DNA of 64,000 nucleotides, taken from Chaetorhynchus papuensis (lineage: Eukaryota; Chordata; Aves; Passeriformes; Rhipiduridae). The notes under the pieces are model-generated. The model ran no database searches and was not told the DNA's origin. It saw only the letters and a list, made by a program, of their open reading frames with translations. Made by a program: the position numbers and the translations under genes. The stretch is from positions 331,705 to 395,704 of the forward strand of contig VWYX01000215.1 of assembly GCA_013396525.1 (NCBI GenBank). The letters run 5' to 3'. The first letter of the stretch is position 1. Every line of letters begins with the position of its first letter. Positions 25,117 through 37,507 of the stretch are shown here, one piece after another.

Positions 25117-25919
25117 CACCACTGAGCCACCTGACCCCAGCTGTCCCCCAGGGGTGCTGATTTGCAGCTGGCCCCATGGGTAATATTTGGTCTTGGGGAG
25201 TGATCCAAAGCAGCAGGATTGCTGAGGCTGCAGGGACATGTCCAGGCAAAGGCAGCCCATGGGGCTCCCTCAGGACGCTGGGCCATCTGTGGGGCCCAGC
25301 CTGGCACTGGCATTGGGCACTGATCCTCAGGCTGCGGCGCCAGGCAGGGGCAGCGGAACTGGCTGTGCAGCGCCCACCTGAAGTGAGAGGGACATTTCTT
25401 GTGGGGAGCCAGCTGCTGGCTGAGGGATGGGGCTCCCACATGGGGAGCTGAGGGGCTGGGCCAGCTGCGCAGGGGAGGAACCAGGCTCTCTGTCCCTGCC
25501 TCTGGCACCTGCTCCTCAAGGGCCAGAGAAGCCGCGTGTCCTCCGAGGGCTTGGGCTGCCACATGGGGAGGTGAGGCACAGAGCGGCCCTTGGGGGCATG
25601 GCTCAGATGCCCCATGCTCAACCCAAGCCTCCTGAGGGGCAGGCACTGGGAATCCATCTCCTGCAAAACCTCCCAGTCTTTGCTCTCTGGCTTCTTCTTC
25701 GCACAGCTTGAGGACACTCACTTCACCACACTCAGCACTGGGGCTTGACCCCAGTGCTGTGGACAGTCACACAGACACCCAGTTGTCCTGCTCGAGCTCT
25801 TGGTCACTGTCATCTTCCCAACTGGACTGCACCAAGGGTCAGTTACCATTCCCTTTGGTCACCTCCTGGCCAATGGAGTCTTCCTCTTTGGAAAGCTCTT
25901 GGCCAATGGGCTCTTCCTA
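25116..25919 (-). pseudogene. GC-rich broken reading frame, family unknown
   Basis: I do not recognise this sequence. One minus-strand frame is open for 201 codons (25721 down to 25116) and has no ATG; its first codon is GTG. The same frame continues upstream as two further open pieces separated by single TGA codons at 25767-25769 and 25839-25841, and ends at a TAG at 25917-25919. The upstream pieces are acidic ('SWEDDSDQELEQDNWVSV', 'EEPIGQELSKEEDSIGQE', with an internal IGQE repeat). The downstream part is rich in Pro, Ala, Ser and Gln and has two related 'PHVAAQAL' and 'PHVGAPSL' segments. A coherent composition across the stops suggests a decayed coding sequence, perhaps a retrocopy or unclassified mobile-element gene. 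A second minus-strand frame of 244 codons overlaps it in another phase (24983-25717) and runs into CR1, so it is likely a shadow. Chance openness in GC-rich DNA remains possible. Confidence 0.4.
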
Positions 25920-27059
25920 GTCCCACAATTCTTGGTGGCTGTCTGGGTAAAGGAAATAAGCCCACTTTATACAGAACTGTTATTGAATCAACCCAACCTG
26001 TACTCCTTCATTTAATATTTCATGTTTTTTCATTTATGATTCACAGCTACTGAAGTGGAAAAACAGTTGTAACAAAGCCTTTCCGATCTGTTGCTCCTCT
26101 GTAGAGCTAAAAATTAAATAAGTGACAGTACTTTCACTTTATAATTACCCAAAACACAGCTAAGAGGCAGCATCTCTAGTCACATGGAGTGAGTCAATGG
26201 CTGACCTTAGAAAAAATCCCACAGCATTTAATCCTGGTGTTGTTGGCCTAGATTGAATGCCATGTCATTTCACAGTAGTTTGTCATGGCTATGAGGCATC
26301 ATTATCTGTTTGGAGTGTAAATTACACGTTTTATAATTTTAGGGTTTTCTTACCTTACTGCATCACCTAAAAACACCATCCTGAGTAAGTGTCTATTATT
26401 CTTAGGGGCTGGACAAGTCACTGATGGAAAGGCAGTTTTTATTTAGAACTTGCAAGTCAGCAGTTCCTTACCCTGCGTCAGGTGAAATGCTCTTTCAAAA
26501 AGAACACAGAGTAAAAAAGCTCTGTGAATTTTGTCTCATGTTTTGTATTTAAAGCCAAAACTCAGCTTCACAGAACAGCTGTTCCCAAAGCTCTTTACAG
26601 AGCTTTTTGGGAATGCAACTTCCTGTAAAATCTACTGTAAATTTCACTCCACAAATACAAAACACTGGCTTCCATGACCACAGCATTTTGCAAGTAGTTC
26701 AGCCACATAATTAAAAGGCCACATAAGTTTAAAAAAATGAAAAAGCCACAACCAAACTTTATTGATTTACCATTAAATTCTGTATCACTGAAGCATATAA
26801 ACACATCTTGAAAATACTAGCACTAACATGAATGAAAATATTACTTCTATAATCCAAACTGTTTGATCTAGGGACTTCCTCCACTGACAGTGCTGACATA
26901 CCCATCCAGTGGGCTTCTCCTAAATGTTTGCCAGTATGACCTGTCCACTTAGGTGAACCCTCTCCACTGCTATATTCTCTCTTCTGGTTCTGTAAGGCAG
27001 CTTTGGATTGGTTTGCCTAGGTGTAAAAATAAAAATTGTCTGGTTTTAACATTCTTCAG
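25920..27059. other. Unassigned DNA
   Basis: I see no recognisable gene or repeat. There is a sharp drop in GC compared with the preceding 800 bp. The short minus-strand frame at 26595-26804 has no domain. Confidence 0.6.
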
Positions 27060-28518
27060 TCTCATCTTCACCATTTAGTGGAAAAACTGTATGAAAATGC
27101 TACATTTCTCAGTGAACTCAGAGAGCAAGACAGGTCAGTCATTCAGGGCAATGTTATGGTTGGAGCTATGGCTTTAGAGCTAAGTAAATTGTTGGCAGCC
27201 CTTTTACTTTCATTCATAACCCTTGTTTCTGCAGTATTTTTAGCTCATCTAATTTCTATATTTAGATGTGTTCATGAAAATGGAGATTTAATGTGATAAA
27301 CCTCAGAAACTCTAGTGTCATCTGCCTGGTAAAAATAGGTCTCTAGGGAGTATCAAATCTGTTACTGACCTTCAGTCTAATTGCTGCTGTCAGGCTTCCA
27401 ATCCATGGAAAGTGCTTGGAGCAAGATTTTAACTCTATTATATTTTTTCCTTGTCTTTTCTGAGTGTTGTCTTTTCTTGGAGCTCCCCAAGAAGGCTATG
27501 AAGAAAGGAGATGGGAACCTGATGGCAATGGTAGTGGATTTCATGAAAGCCAATACTGATGAAGAAAACCAGTATCTTAAATCTGTGGTGCTTAGGCTTT
27601 TTGAGCAAGCAAAAAACCTCAGTACTCTTAAGGAAGCACCTGAAGGCCAAACTGTGCAGTTTTGGGAAGTGAGCAGAGTGTGGCCTGCTGGTTAGACTGG
27701 AAAATTTGTTCATCTATATCTCTCTATAGTGGAGAACCCCCTCCCACCTTTTCCTGGTTTTAAGGATCCCATGAACCATTAGGACTAGTGACCTCCAAGT
27801 TTTAACTTGTGCAAGATGAAGAATGTCAGCAACACTTTCTGCACTCAGCCACCAGCTCTTCTTCAGTCTGTAGTACATCTGCAAAGGCAGCTGGACACAG
27901 CTTAAGGTAATCCCTTGGACACAGCTTAAGGTAATCCCTAGATCCCCAAGTAAATGAATCCAATGTATAATTACCACCACGGTCCATAATTATGAATTCA
28001 CTTCTGCTTGGATACAACAAGAAGATCTTGTATCTTTTTTTCCTGACACTGACCTATACTCAAAAACCTCTTCTATAGGTAAGTAGTTAAGACCACTGTT
28101 TCGTGTTCCAATTGAGATTTTAAAACTTTCTCTAGTTTTCTGTACTTTTTATTTTTCAGTCAATTAATTTCCCACCACCTGCAAAGCTATTCTTGAACCC
28201 TCAAAAATGTTAAGACTAATGTTATTTCCCACCTTTTAAGAAAAACTCAAGTGCAGAAAACTCACTTAGACTATACTTTAGCTGACTGCTTTTCAGCTGC
28301 CTCTAAAGCAGCTACATGCAAAAAGATTGAGAAATAAAAATATTTACTACATCTGGTTTTGTTCCCAGATCTTTCAAGAGCAAGGTTCTTGTGAAGGTGA
28401 TTTACTAAAAATTATGAAGGATATCCTTCATGCTGTGCTGTCTACTTCTAATTCTGCTGCTTGCATTTTGCTTTTGCTTTTCCTGACTCCATACTTGGAT
28501 GGTGCCTCTGTGAAATAG
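27060..28518 (+). other. Exon-like reading frames, gene unknown
   Basis: Three segments look more protein-like than their surroundings, but I cannot name a gene. First, 27060-27183 follows 'ACATTCTTCAG', reads 'SHLHHLVEKLYENATF' and onward, and ends before GTAAAT. Second, 27483-27668 follows a long pyrimidine tract, reads 'LPKKAMKKGDGNLMAMVVDF' and later 'VVLRLFEQAKNLSTLKE', and ends before GTGAGC. Third, from 28369 after 'GTTCCCAG', it reads 'IFQEQGSCEGDLLKIMKDI'. Amphipathic helical composition and splice-like borders favour exons of a helical-repeat protein. Against this, the first two do not join in phase (the first leaves one extra base), and the third has no clear donor. They could be decayed exons or chance. 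Confidence 0.2.
27893..27939. repeat. 24-bp tandem duplication, two copies
   Basis: 'GGACACAGCTTAAGGTAATC' plus four bases is repeated head-to-tail with one terminal difference. This is a recent local duplication. Confidence 0.9.
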
Positions 28519-28894
28519 AAATTTGGTTTATTTGCTTCAGACTTTTACAGAGCCCAGCGAATTCTGGACAAGCTAGGGAAATGGCAAGAATAAATTTGAC
28601 CCATGTAGTAAATCGTAATCTGATTACTCTTGCTCTCTTGCTTTTTCCCCTTTTTAATTTTAGATGTGTTTCAAAGTCTTTCACTGTACGGATGCAAAAG
28701 ATCCTGCTCCTTATTTTTACTGCAGTAAAAGTAAATTCAGTTAATACACCAAGTTAGCAGAACTCTATTGTTGGAGCCCAGAGTGCAGAGAATGTTCCTC
28801 TGCCTGTTTTGAAGAATTTAACCCCCCTGGACAACACTGTCTTCGACCTGTGTCCATGGAGAAAGTTACCTACTCTCTGGGAAGAATTAGAATC

Positions 28895-29314
28895 TGTTCT
28901 GGTTTGAACTAGGTGATAGAATATTATGTAAGATTGTCACAGGGTGAAAAATTTAGAGGTTCTGGGTTTGTTATTGTAGTAAATAGATAAGAGGTAGAAA
29001 AACCAAGATGGAGGATAGTTGTCATTTTCAGACTTTCTTCTTTCTTCTTCTGCCCCTCCATATTCTGCAGTAAAGTTAGTTTAGAGTGATTGGATAAAGA
29101 ATACCGCAGTTCCCGTCTACGTGACAGAGTGACTTAGTGAATATTGGTGGAAAAGTAAAAATATCTTTCGTTTCAAGCCTTAATTGGATCGTTTACCTTT
29201 AAGAAGGGCGTTTAATCTTGATAACGGTGGACATTCCCACATTCTCTACTCTGTGCTGTATCTGAGCCAGGCCAGCAGCTCTATTTCTCTGATAAAGACT
29301 TAGTAAATAACACA
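28895..29314 (+). mobile_element. Endogenous-retrovirus LTR, probably solo
   Basis: This 420-bp LTR starts 'TGTTCTGGTTTGAACTAGG' and ends 'TAGTAAATAACACA'. It contains phrases I recognise from a passerine ERV LTR: 'AACCAAGATGGAGGATAG', 'CCCGTCTACGTGACAGAGTG', 'TTAATCTTGATAACGGTGG', and near the end 'CTGATAAAGACTTAGTAAA'. The late AATAAA-like stretch fixes the plus orientation. The 5-mer ATCTG is found at both borders (28892-28896 and 29314-29318), but it overlaps the expected terminal TG, so it is only a tentative target-site duplication. No internal retroviral gene is recognisable beside it. Confidence 0.8.
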
Positions 29315-30022
29315 TCTGAAAAGCAGCCTTGGAAGTCCTCCATTCGTCTCTCCTCCCCCATCAGGGGAAAAGGAATTTTAATTAAGGCACGAAAACAATT
29401 ATGACACGGTAAAGTGTCACTCTATTTTATTTAGTTTGAAGTATTCAGCACTCCTCAGGCCCATGCAGGTGTACCCTGCAATGGTCACAGAACAAGGCAA
29501 CGATGGGAGACTCAAAGACGAAGAATCTAAGACTGTTTCCCCAGACTGATCACACATCTGTCACAAACACAGCAGGACGGGAGGCAGCTGGGCTTGAGGC
29601 TGCAGGAGAGCAGTGGTAACTCTGTCCCAGGTGACAGAGGTGTGTAATACACTGCGTGAATATTTAGTGGCCACTGAAGAAGCAACGGGATGGAACTAGG
29701 CAAAGATGGTGCTCGGACACGGCAGGAAGCTGAGTCTGGAAGAAGATTGGCAGTATGGCTGTGGCTCACATGGCTTTTTTCACTTAGCTCTAGCTGCTTT
29801 CAAGGATGAAGGATATAATTTCTGTTTGTGTCAGCTGTGTCCTGTGATGAATATGTTGATATGTTGGCTGGAAATGGCTGTGTCTGGCACAGGGCAGCCC
29901 TGGTCTTTTCTCAGAGAAGCCACCCCTACAGCTCTCCCACTGCCAGCACCTGGTCACTTACACCCAATGCTTAGGCAAAATCAAAGGAAAAAAATCATCA
30001 GGGCTTCAAAGCCCAGTGCTTG
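29315..30022. other. Unassigned DNA between LTR and CR1
   Basis: This is moderately GC-rich, with overlapping short frames on both strands (29527-30023). I see no recognisable family. It could be part of a diverged repeat, because it lies between two mobile elements. Confidence 0.5.
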
Positions 30023-30560
30023 AATAGAATCATGAAATCATAAAATGGCTTGGGCTGAAAGCGATCTTAAAGATCATCCCGTTCCAAACCCTTGACCTGG
30101 GCAGGGACACCTTCCACTAGATCAGTTGCTCAGAGCCCCATCCAACCTGGCCTTGAACACTGCCAGGGATGGAGCATCCACAGCTCCTCTGGGCCACATG
30201 TTCAAGTGCCTCACCACCCTCAGAGTGAAGATTTTTTCCTAATATCTAATATAAACCTACTGTCTTTCAGTTTGAAGCCATTCCTCCTTGTCCTGTCACT
30301 ACATGCTCTTGTACACAGACCCTCTTCATTTTCCTTGTAGGCTCCCTTTGGGTACTGGAAGGCTGCAGTTAGGTCACCCCCAAGTCTTCTCTTTTCCAGG
30401 GTGAGCAAACCCAAGTTTCTCAGCCTTTCCTCACATGAGAGGTACTCTATCCCTCTGACCATCTTGGTGGCCTCCTCTGGACTCACTCCAACAGGTTGAT
30501 GTTCTTCCTGTCCTGGGGACTGAAGAGCTGGATACAGCACTCCTGGTGGGGTCTCAGGCC
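30023..30560 (-). mobile_element. CR1 LINE fragment, 3' part
   Basis: This is a well preserved minus-strand CR1 tail and UTR. Starting at the left end it has 'AATAGAATCATGAAATCATA', 'GCTCAGAGCCCCATCCAACC', 'CTTGTCCTGTCACTACATGC', 'CTCAGCCTTTCCTCACATGA' and 'CTGGATACAGCACTCCTGG'. It matches CR1 phrasing more closely than the copies at 9.5 and 46.2 kb, which suggests a younger insertion. It is truncated before the coding region. Confidence 0.93.
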
Positions 30561-33500
30561 TTGTTGTGATAGCAGGTTCACAAAACCTGTTTTACGTTCT
30601 CCCTTTGAGGTAAAAACTCCAGTAAAAACTCAGTGCCCCTGTTCCATTGCCCCAGGACAGAATTTGTTTGAGATATAAAGAATGTCCAGCAAACTATGGG
30701 TAGTGTCCTCAAGCTGGCTGTTAGCTAGAGAGGCTGCTTTTTGGCATTTTGTTGTTCAGGATCTGGAGGAAGATTGCTTGGGGAGAAGGGAAAGATCAGT
30801 TGTGATGTATCAGGGTACTTTGCCAGAGTGTTTGGCAGAATATTTGGCTTAGAAACATTTACAATCTGTTTAACTTTGGAAGGAAGGTGGAGAAAAATAA
30901 CCTTCTGAAGGTTTTACCCTTCAGAATATTTTAAAGTGCCCTTCAGAAAGTCTTTACTGAATATATACCAAGTTTCTAGCTGATACCAGCTAGCCAGTAG
31001 TACCCAGAGAGATGGTAAGCACTTTATACCCTCTCAGCTCTTGTAGCAGTTTGAACACTGTTATGCTTGCCATATATGCCTTTCTCAAGTGTCATTCTTG
31101 ATGGAAACAAGGTTGATGTCTTTGGTTCACCAATCTGAACTGCTTTGCTAAATTATCTTCCTTTGGGGTCCAATTGTGTACAAGAGAACTATCAGCAGTC
31201 CAGTCTCTTTGAAGGGATTCAGTGTTTCTGAGTTTTGAATCTTCTTTTTCCAATTTTTCTCCAATTTCAGTTCTGTATAAGGGGTTAAAATGCAGAAGAT
31301 TTCTAATATCTTTCATAGTTACTTCTATCTGAGTTAACTGGGAATTCCAAATCCAGCTATAGTTACAAATGCGGCTAAATTCCAGTTTTCTTCCTTTTAG
31401 ACATTTTCTCCTTGATTACAGGTAGAAAGTAAATGCAGCTGATGCCTTTGCAGTTGGATTTAATTTGGGGAATTTTAAGCTGACCCATCTGTTGTCTTCC
31501 ATTTTATCGCTGTTACTGTTTGATATTCAGCAATCAATCAGCTGTCAGCCAGAGACCTGCTCCAGTCTCTCTTTTTTCCTTAGAGCCATGCACAGCAACA
31601 AGACCTTCTCAGTGTCAAACCTGGGCAGCTTGAGAATCCATCTCAGCTATATTTATCCACAGATTATCTAGGAGTAGTACCATTGTGCAGAAGGCAATTC
31701 ATTGGATGTCCTTTTAATGATAGGAGAAATCAGTCATTAGAAGTGCTCATTTTTCTTCTGTGGATGACAAGCGAGTTTCTAAAAGGGTCATCAGCTACAG
31801 GCTCAGCCCTTCAATACCTGAAGTTGGGTGAAATGAACCCACACTTGGGAATTTCTCTCTTCTCACCTTTGAGAAGGTGAATCCAAAATGGCACAAGCTA
31901 CAATGCCACAGCAGGTTGGGGAGCAGAATCTGAAGAGAGAAACGGTGAAGGCAGGATTGATGAAGGAGAGGCAGAATGGGGAAAAGAAATGAAAAGTCAT
32001 AATGAGAACATGGGGAAAAAAGAAAAAAATGGAAATGGAAAGTGATTTTGTGCTGTATTTAGGAAAATAGAAAAGAGGAAAAAAATTATGAGACCAGAAT
32101 TGAATAGCTCATTTGTTCTAGAAACTTCTGAGGTGCAGTAATTACTTTCGAAATACATCTGGAGAAAAAAAATTAAAATTGTAGTGCCTTTAGCTTGAAG
32201 AGTGGCTGCTTTACAAGAACCCGTTCTTTAATATAATTCAGCCTAATGAGACAGCACCAAGCGTAGCTTCAAGTAGAATTTGGTTTATTATTTCCCTAGT
32301 TATTGGCTAAGAAATTTGAAAGTGCAGAAGGAATCACATTCATCACCATCCTTGTGACTTGTATCACAAATTGCCAATTAAAGTGTGGCAGGGGAACAAA
32401 GCACATTTCTGTGCTTTCCAAAGAATGTCCATTCCACTTACGTTTGCTGACTCAAATTAAGCAATACAATTTATTCTTGTTGGTGGCACTGCACAGGATG
32501 CAAATCAACATGGAATTTGACTTTTGCTGGTCTTCAACTTGTGGAACAGGTTATAGCAAGTGTGCCTATACCGAGCATGGCTTAAAAGCAGCTGGTTTGG
32601 TACAGCTTGGAGTTGTGCCAGCATGGAATTCTGCTCTGCCTGACCACAGGAGTATTTACTTATCTCATCTGGTGAGCTGAGCAGTCTGTGAGCTCTCTGC
32701 TGCTGCTATTGCGCTGCTAGTGATGCTGCGAGTGAAAACTAACTCGTGTGAGATCAGGTCACAGCAATGACAAGTCTCTGCTGACATCAGCCAAGGGCAA
32801 GGCAGGAAAAGGATCTGTTTAAGAGGGCAGTGGAGAAACAAATGCTGATTTCACTTCAAAACCTCCCTTGCAAAGTTCAGTAACACTATTGTTTCTAAAA
32901 TGAAGTGTAATCTTTAACTAGCTAAAATCCAAACTCCTTAGTATAGTATCAGACTTCTCAAAGTCATGAAAACATTTTTTCCTCCTGCATCTCCCTGTAA
33001 ATTAGTTTAGTACTAGTATTCCTGTACTAAATATGGGAAAGGGAGCACAGAAGGGCTATGTCTAAGGCCACATGAGGAAGAGGAATACATAATTAAGTTC
33101 AGCTTTCCCCAGAGAGTGACATAAGTCCACATTCCTGTGGGGTTTGTTAGAAACGTGAAAGGCAGCATGGAGTTCCTCAAGAAGAATGCAAGTCAGAAAG
33201 CATGATTTTTACCAGACTTTAACTAACTGGAGTATCTTCATCTTGAACAGTGTGACTACAAACCTTAGTGACTCAAACCACCAGAGAGTTTTTCTGCATT
33301 AAAAAGAGTAGCCTGAGTTAAGAATCCTCTTATCTGGACATACTTTTCCCTTTATAGTGAGAAGCCACTTTTCATTTTTTATGCAAACCACTCTTTTAGG
33401 TTAAAAGAGTTTAAAAGAGACAATAGCTGTTTAACTAGGATTGTCCCACTCTTTCCATACAGCTGGTAGGACCCAGCTCCCACAGGTCAAAGGGTATCCC

Positions 33501-36500
33501 CTGTCCCAGGGGAACTTCCTGTTCATTAATGGCATATCTTAATTTTCCAGAGCTCCCCTCTTCTCAAGATCTCTTGATATGACCTATATAGACGGGAAGG
33601 AGTAGATAACGTGTTTGTGATCCTTCTTTTCTCTCAGGACTATCCCGTTTGCTGAGTAGTCAGATTACAGATTGCAACATTAACACTGAAAATTTAAAAT
33701 TATTTTTTGTACATACCAGAAGACGCACAGGTTGAAAACTGTCAGGTTCAGCATCAGTTTACAACAGATATACTCACCCCTCTCTCCCACAACAAGAATA
33801 TTTTCTTCCACCAAATGCCTGCAGAAGAGATCAGCAAAATGGGGTCCGTACCTGTCAGTTCTTTCATTTTACCCAGAATTAAGTGACAACAAAACCTGAC
33901 AAATATTCTGCATGGTAATGTTATCTGTACTGCTAGTCTTTAAAAGCTGAATTTTGGATTTTAGTCCACGACCTTAAGGGTCTGAATCCTATATCTGTTC
34001 CATTCACAGGTAAGAATGCATTTTCTAATTTCTAATCAAGTCTCTTCCTCATAAAAAACTATATCTAGATATCTCATTATCCAGAGAGAGATGAGCCCCA
34101 CAGCTGAAGAGGCAGAAGAGGATTGCTTATACCCTTGAGTTTGTGAAATAAATTATGTTTGGTAAAATGATTCCTCATCCATCTGTTGCAGAGAGTAATA
34201 CAGTGCAGCAGGAATTTGTTTAAAATTGTGCTCTCCTGCTCAAACCATTCTGTTTGCTGGAGTGCTGTTGTTATCCTTGCAGAAGAGATAGGGACAGGGG
34301 AGTCTTGCTTTTCAGAAACTGTGTGGCTGGGGTAGTTAATAATCCCTTTATGGTATAGAATATTATAATTGTTTTAGATCAGCAGCTGAGAACAAAGGTA
34401 AGGCTGGCCAAGTCGAAGAGCATTCAAAGAATGTGTGTGTGCCTTGTTCCTAATGCTTCTGAATTTGCACTGTGAAAGAGTGATTTGCTCAAGAGGTTTG
34501 TCAGGGAAGCTGCCAGGTGTTGTCTTTTTCCTTGTTTTTCAGAGCCAGCCTCATAAATTTTAGGCCTTGGCACTGTAAAGTCTGGTTGGGTAAATCAGCA
34601 GGGTTTTTTCTCATTTAAGACATTGTACATTCTGGTGGGCCGCTTTTCTGAACTGATTTTACTGGTACATGCCATGAAAACAGAAATACTTGAGATTTTG
34701 CATCTGTGCAGCACTGACCTCATTAGGTCTGCTGTAGATCGATGCTGGGGCAAGGAACAGCAGAACAGCCTCATCAAGACTTGTGAATAGGACTGTCTGT
34801 GCACTCTTCATCTGGGAATCCCAAGTTCTTGTCCAGAAAGTCAGATGACTTGTGATCTGCTGACACTTAGGCTGTTTTACTCTTCAGTGCTTTGTAATTT
34901 GCAGGCTCCAAGAATAATGTGAAAGGAGCAAATTCTTTGCTGCATTCAGTCTTAAGTAAATGTAGCTGACAAAGGGACTCTCCAGAAGTCATTTACTGCT
35001 TCCCAATACTAGTCCTGATCCTGTTATAGTCTCTTCTCTTTTTTAAGCTCATGAGAGAGAAGGACATTCGTAAACTGAGTGCGGATTTCTACCTTGCAAC
35101 TTTCTGAAGGAATTGCTTGGTCTCTACATCTTACTAAGGCAGGAGCTTGCATTTTGAAAAGACTTTTTTGAGTACCCAAAGTCTTGCTTAATATGTCCAA
35201 GAGAGGCAGATTGTGGAAAGCAGGCTTTGAGAGAAAGATCAAGAAGAAAATTATTTTGGTCTAAATCTAACTGAAGTAAAAAATGTCTTGTATTTCCAAA
35301 CTAGGGAAAAGAAACCTATCAACAACCAGCCACCATAGGAATTTCCCAAATAATTTTTGTTTGAATACCCTGCCTGTGTGTCCATACTACACACCTCATC
35401 TGCCAGAAGTGAAAGTGATTTTCTAGTGTTATTAACAACTTAGCAGGAAATTGAGGAACTCAGTGTCAGGTTAAGCCCTGAAGAACTATCATGTCTCTTC
35501 AAAGAAGAAGAAAAAACCTTAGTGATTTCATTGATATTCTGGCTACTTCAAGGATTTTGTTCTAGTGAATTTTTGATTAATTTATCATGTAATACACACT
35601 CTCTTCCTATTTACTAGTTGCACCCAGTCAGTTGTTTTTCTAGAATGTTCTTTAGACTGGAACATTTATGATGGTAGCAGCTCCTGTTTATTGAGTTATC
35701 CTCAGGGAATTTAGATGCCAGTGTAATGAGAAGGAATGGCACACTATTGTTCATTGGCAGATATTTCATGTCTTTGATGGAGAAACTTCTGAAAGCACAT
35801 AACCATTTCATGTTTTATTCCAGCTTCAGTAGGGAAGGGAGGAAAAAGTAGTTATGACTAGATGTAAAGTTAGGGATTGGCAGGTAGAAAAAAGAGCCTC
35901 TAGGAACCCAGTGGAAAGTTTGGTCCATTTATAAGATTTTCAGGGTAGGTGTATGTCTGTGTGTATGTGAGGAATTGAATGGAAGAGTTCTGCAGAGGTT
36001 TGGCAGCCAGGATTGATTTTTGTATGATTGACAGCAGGGTTGGGAGATATTTTTGCTCAGCATTTGGGTCATGGTAGCTTCTTATGACTATGGGGCATTG
36101 TGGGCTATGCTGTAATGGGTTAGTGTTCCAGCTGGAAACAGTTATGAATATGAAGTGTGTTATAGCATTCCTTTGAGTCCAAAGGCAGCCTAAGCCTAAC
36201 ACTGAGTTAAATGTGAGGGCATTGGTAAAAGGCTGTTATGCAGAATAGCCAGGAAAAACCTTTCTAAGGTATGAGGATTGCCATCATATCAATTTAAGGA
36301 AACCACAGCCCAGACCTTTTCACAACTGTAGACCTGGACATCATAATCTGAGGAAAAAGTTGTCTTGCCTCTGCAGACAGCTTCATGGAGGCACATTCCA
36401 TCTCATGCCTCAGGGCCCTAAGTTTGAAGCAAAGAAGAACATCTGAACAGCGTCTGTGGTTGAAGGTTGTTTTTTTGCATATATCTATCAAGTCTGGTTC

Positions 36501-37501
36501 TTTCTACAACTGTCTATCTCCCTTAAAACAATTTCCCACGATGAGAAAAGGAGAAACCTTAGCACTGGTTACTGCTTACCTTAATACAATCCTAGAGCCT
36601 CCAGCTGCTTAATATTCAGTTTTATTTCTTGTGCAATTAATATTTGGCAGCACTTCTTGGAAGTGGGCACTGGAATAGCTGTGCAACATATGCAAGTTAT
36701 TTTAATTTAATTTCCAGTTTTTGGTCATGTGCATTAATATTTAGTTATGTTAATTATAAGTTAGTATTCACTTCCTCTGATGACAGGAAAGAAGTTGAAC
36801 TGCTTTAAATTAGCACAACCTCTCAGAGTTCAGTGACACTACCCCTGAATTTTAGCACTCTCCTCTCCAATGTTAATCAATACAATCTCATTTAATCCTG
36901 GCCCCTATTAGAACTGATTCTGTCCTGTCATGCATGATCTTTCTGTGCTTTTGTAAAATAAATTTCTGTGGCACTTTCTTCAGAACAAATTGGAGAAGCT
37001 TAATCCGTTGCAGGGAAAATGGAAATGGAGGAGGAAGTTGGGGCAGCAGCAGTTTTTGATTTTTCGGGAGTTTGTTTGGGGGGTTTTGTTTGTTTTTTGA
37101 GGTTTTTTAGGCTTTTTTTTCTTTTACTTTTTTCCCCCTGAGAACAACTTTGATTTTTTTTTTTTATTTTGAAAGTAAATGGAAGGATTCCGTGCTGTTG
37201 AGAATGTGTTCATTATCTTGCTCCACGAAGTATTCCTTCCAGAACAAAGCTCTTATTTTTTTTAGAATGACATCCAGCGAGTGTCATATATTCCATGTAA
37301 CGTCCATCTGCTCTGGAATCAGTGCTTTGTTCTTTACTATATTCAGTTAATATCTGATACTCGCTTACAGACATGGCATTGCTAGCTTTGTGAGTTGTGC
37401 AGTAGTTTCTATACAAAACATGGGCATAGTTTATTTATGGGCAGTGGCTGATTTCTAAGTCATTCTGTTAGCAGTGCTGGGGAATTAGATGTATTTTGCA
37501 G
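30561..37501. other. 7-kb unassigned block
   Basis: I see no recognisable gene or interspersed repeat. The longest open frame is 125 codons at 32303-32680 on the plus strand, without any domain. A purine-rich tract lies at 31919-32100 and T-rich sequence at 37060-37170. Confidence 0.6.
31919..32100. repeat. Purine-rich tract (plus strand)
   Basis: About 180 bp is dominated by A and G, including 'GGGGAAAAAAGAAAAAAATG'. There is no fixed repeat unit. Confidence 0.6.
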
Positions 37502-37507
37502 GTGAAG
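37502..37507. repeat. Left target-site duplication GTGAAG
   Basis: GTGAAG immediately precedes the solo LTR and is repeated exactly at 37891-37896 immediately after it. Six bases is a duplication length typical of several retrovirus groups. Confidence 0.85.

Noticed and set aside
24983..25717. 244-codon minus-strand frame, the longest in the window
   Set aside because: Its C-terminal part is antisense CR1, and it overlaps another open frame in a different phase that shows a more coherent upstream continuation. GC-richness explains the openness.
32303..32680. 125-codon plus-strand frame
   Set aside because: No domain, no splice context and ordinary base composition; expected by chance in 64 kb.
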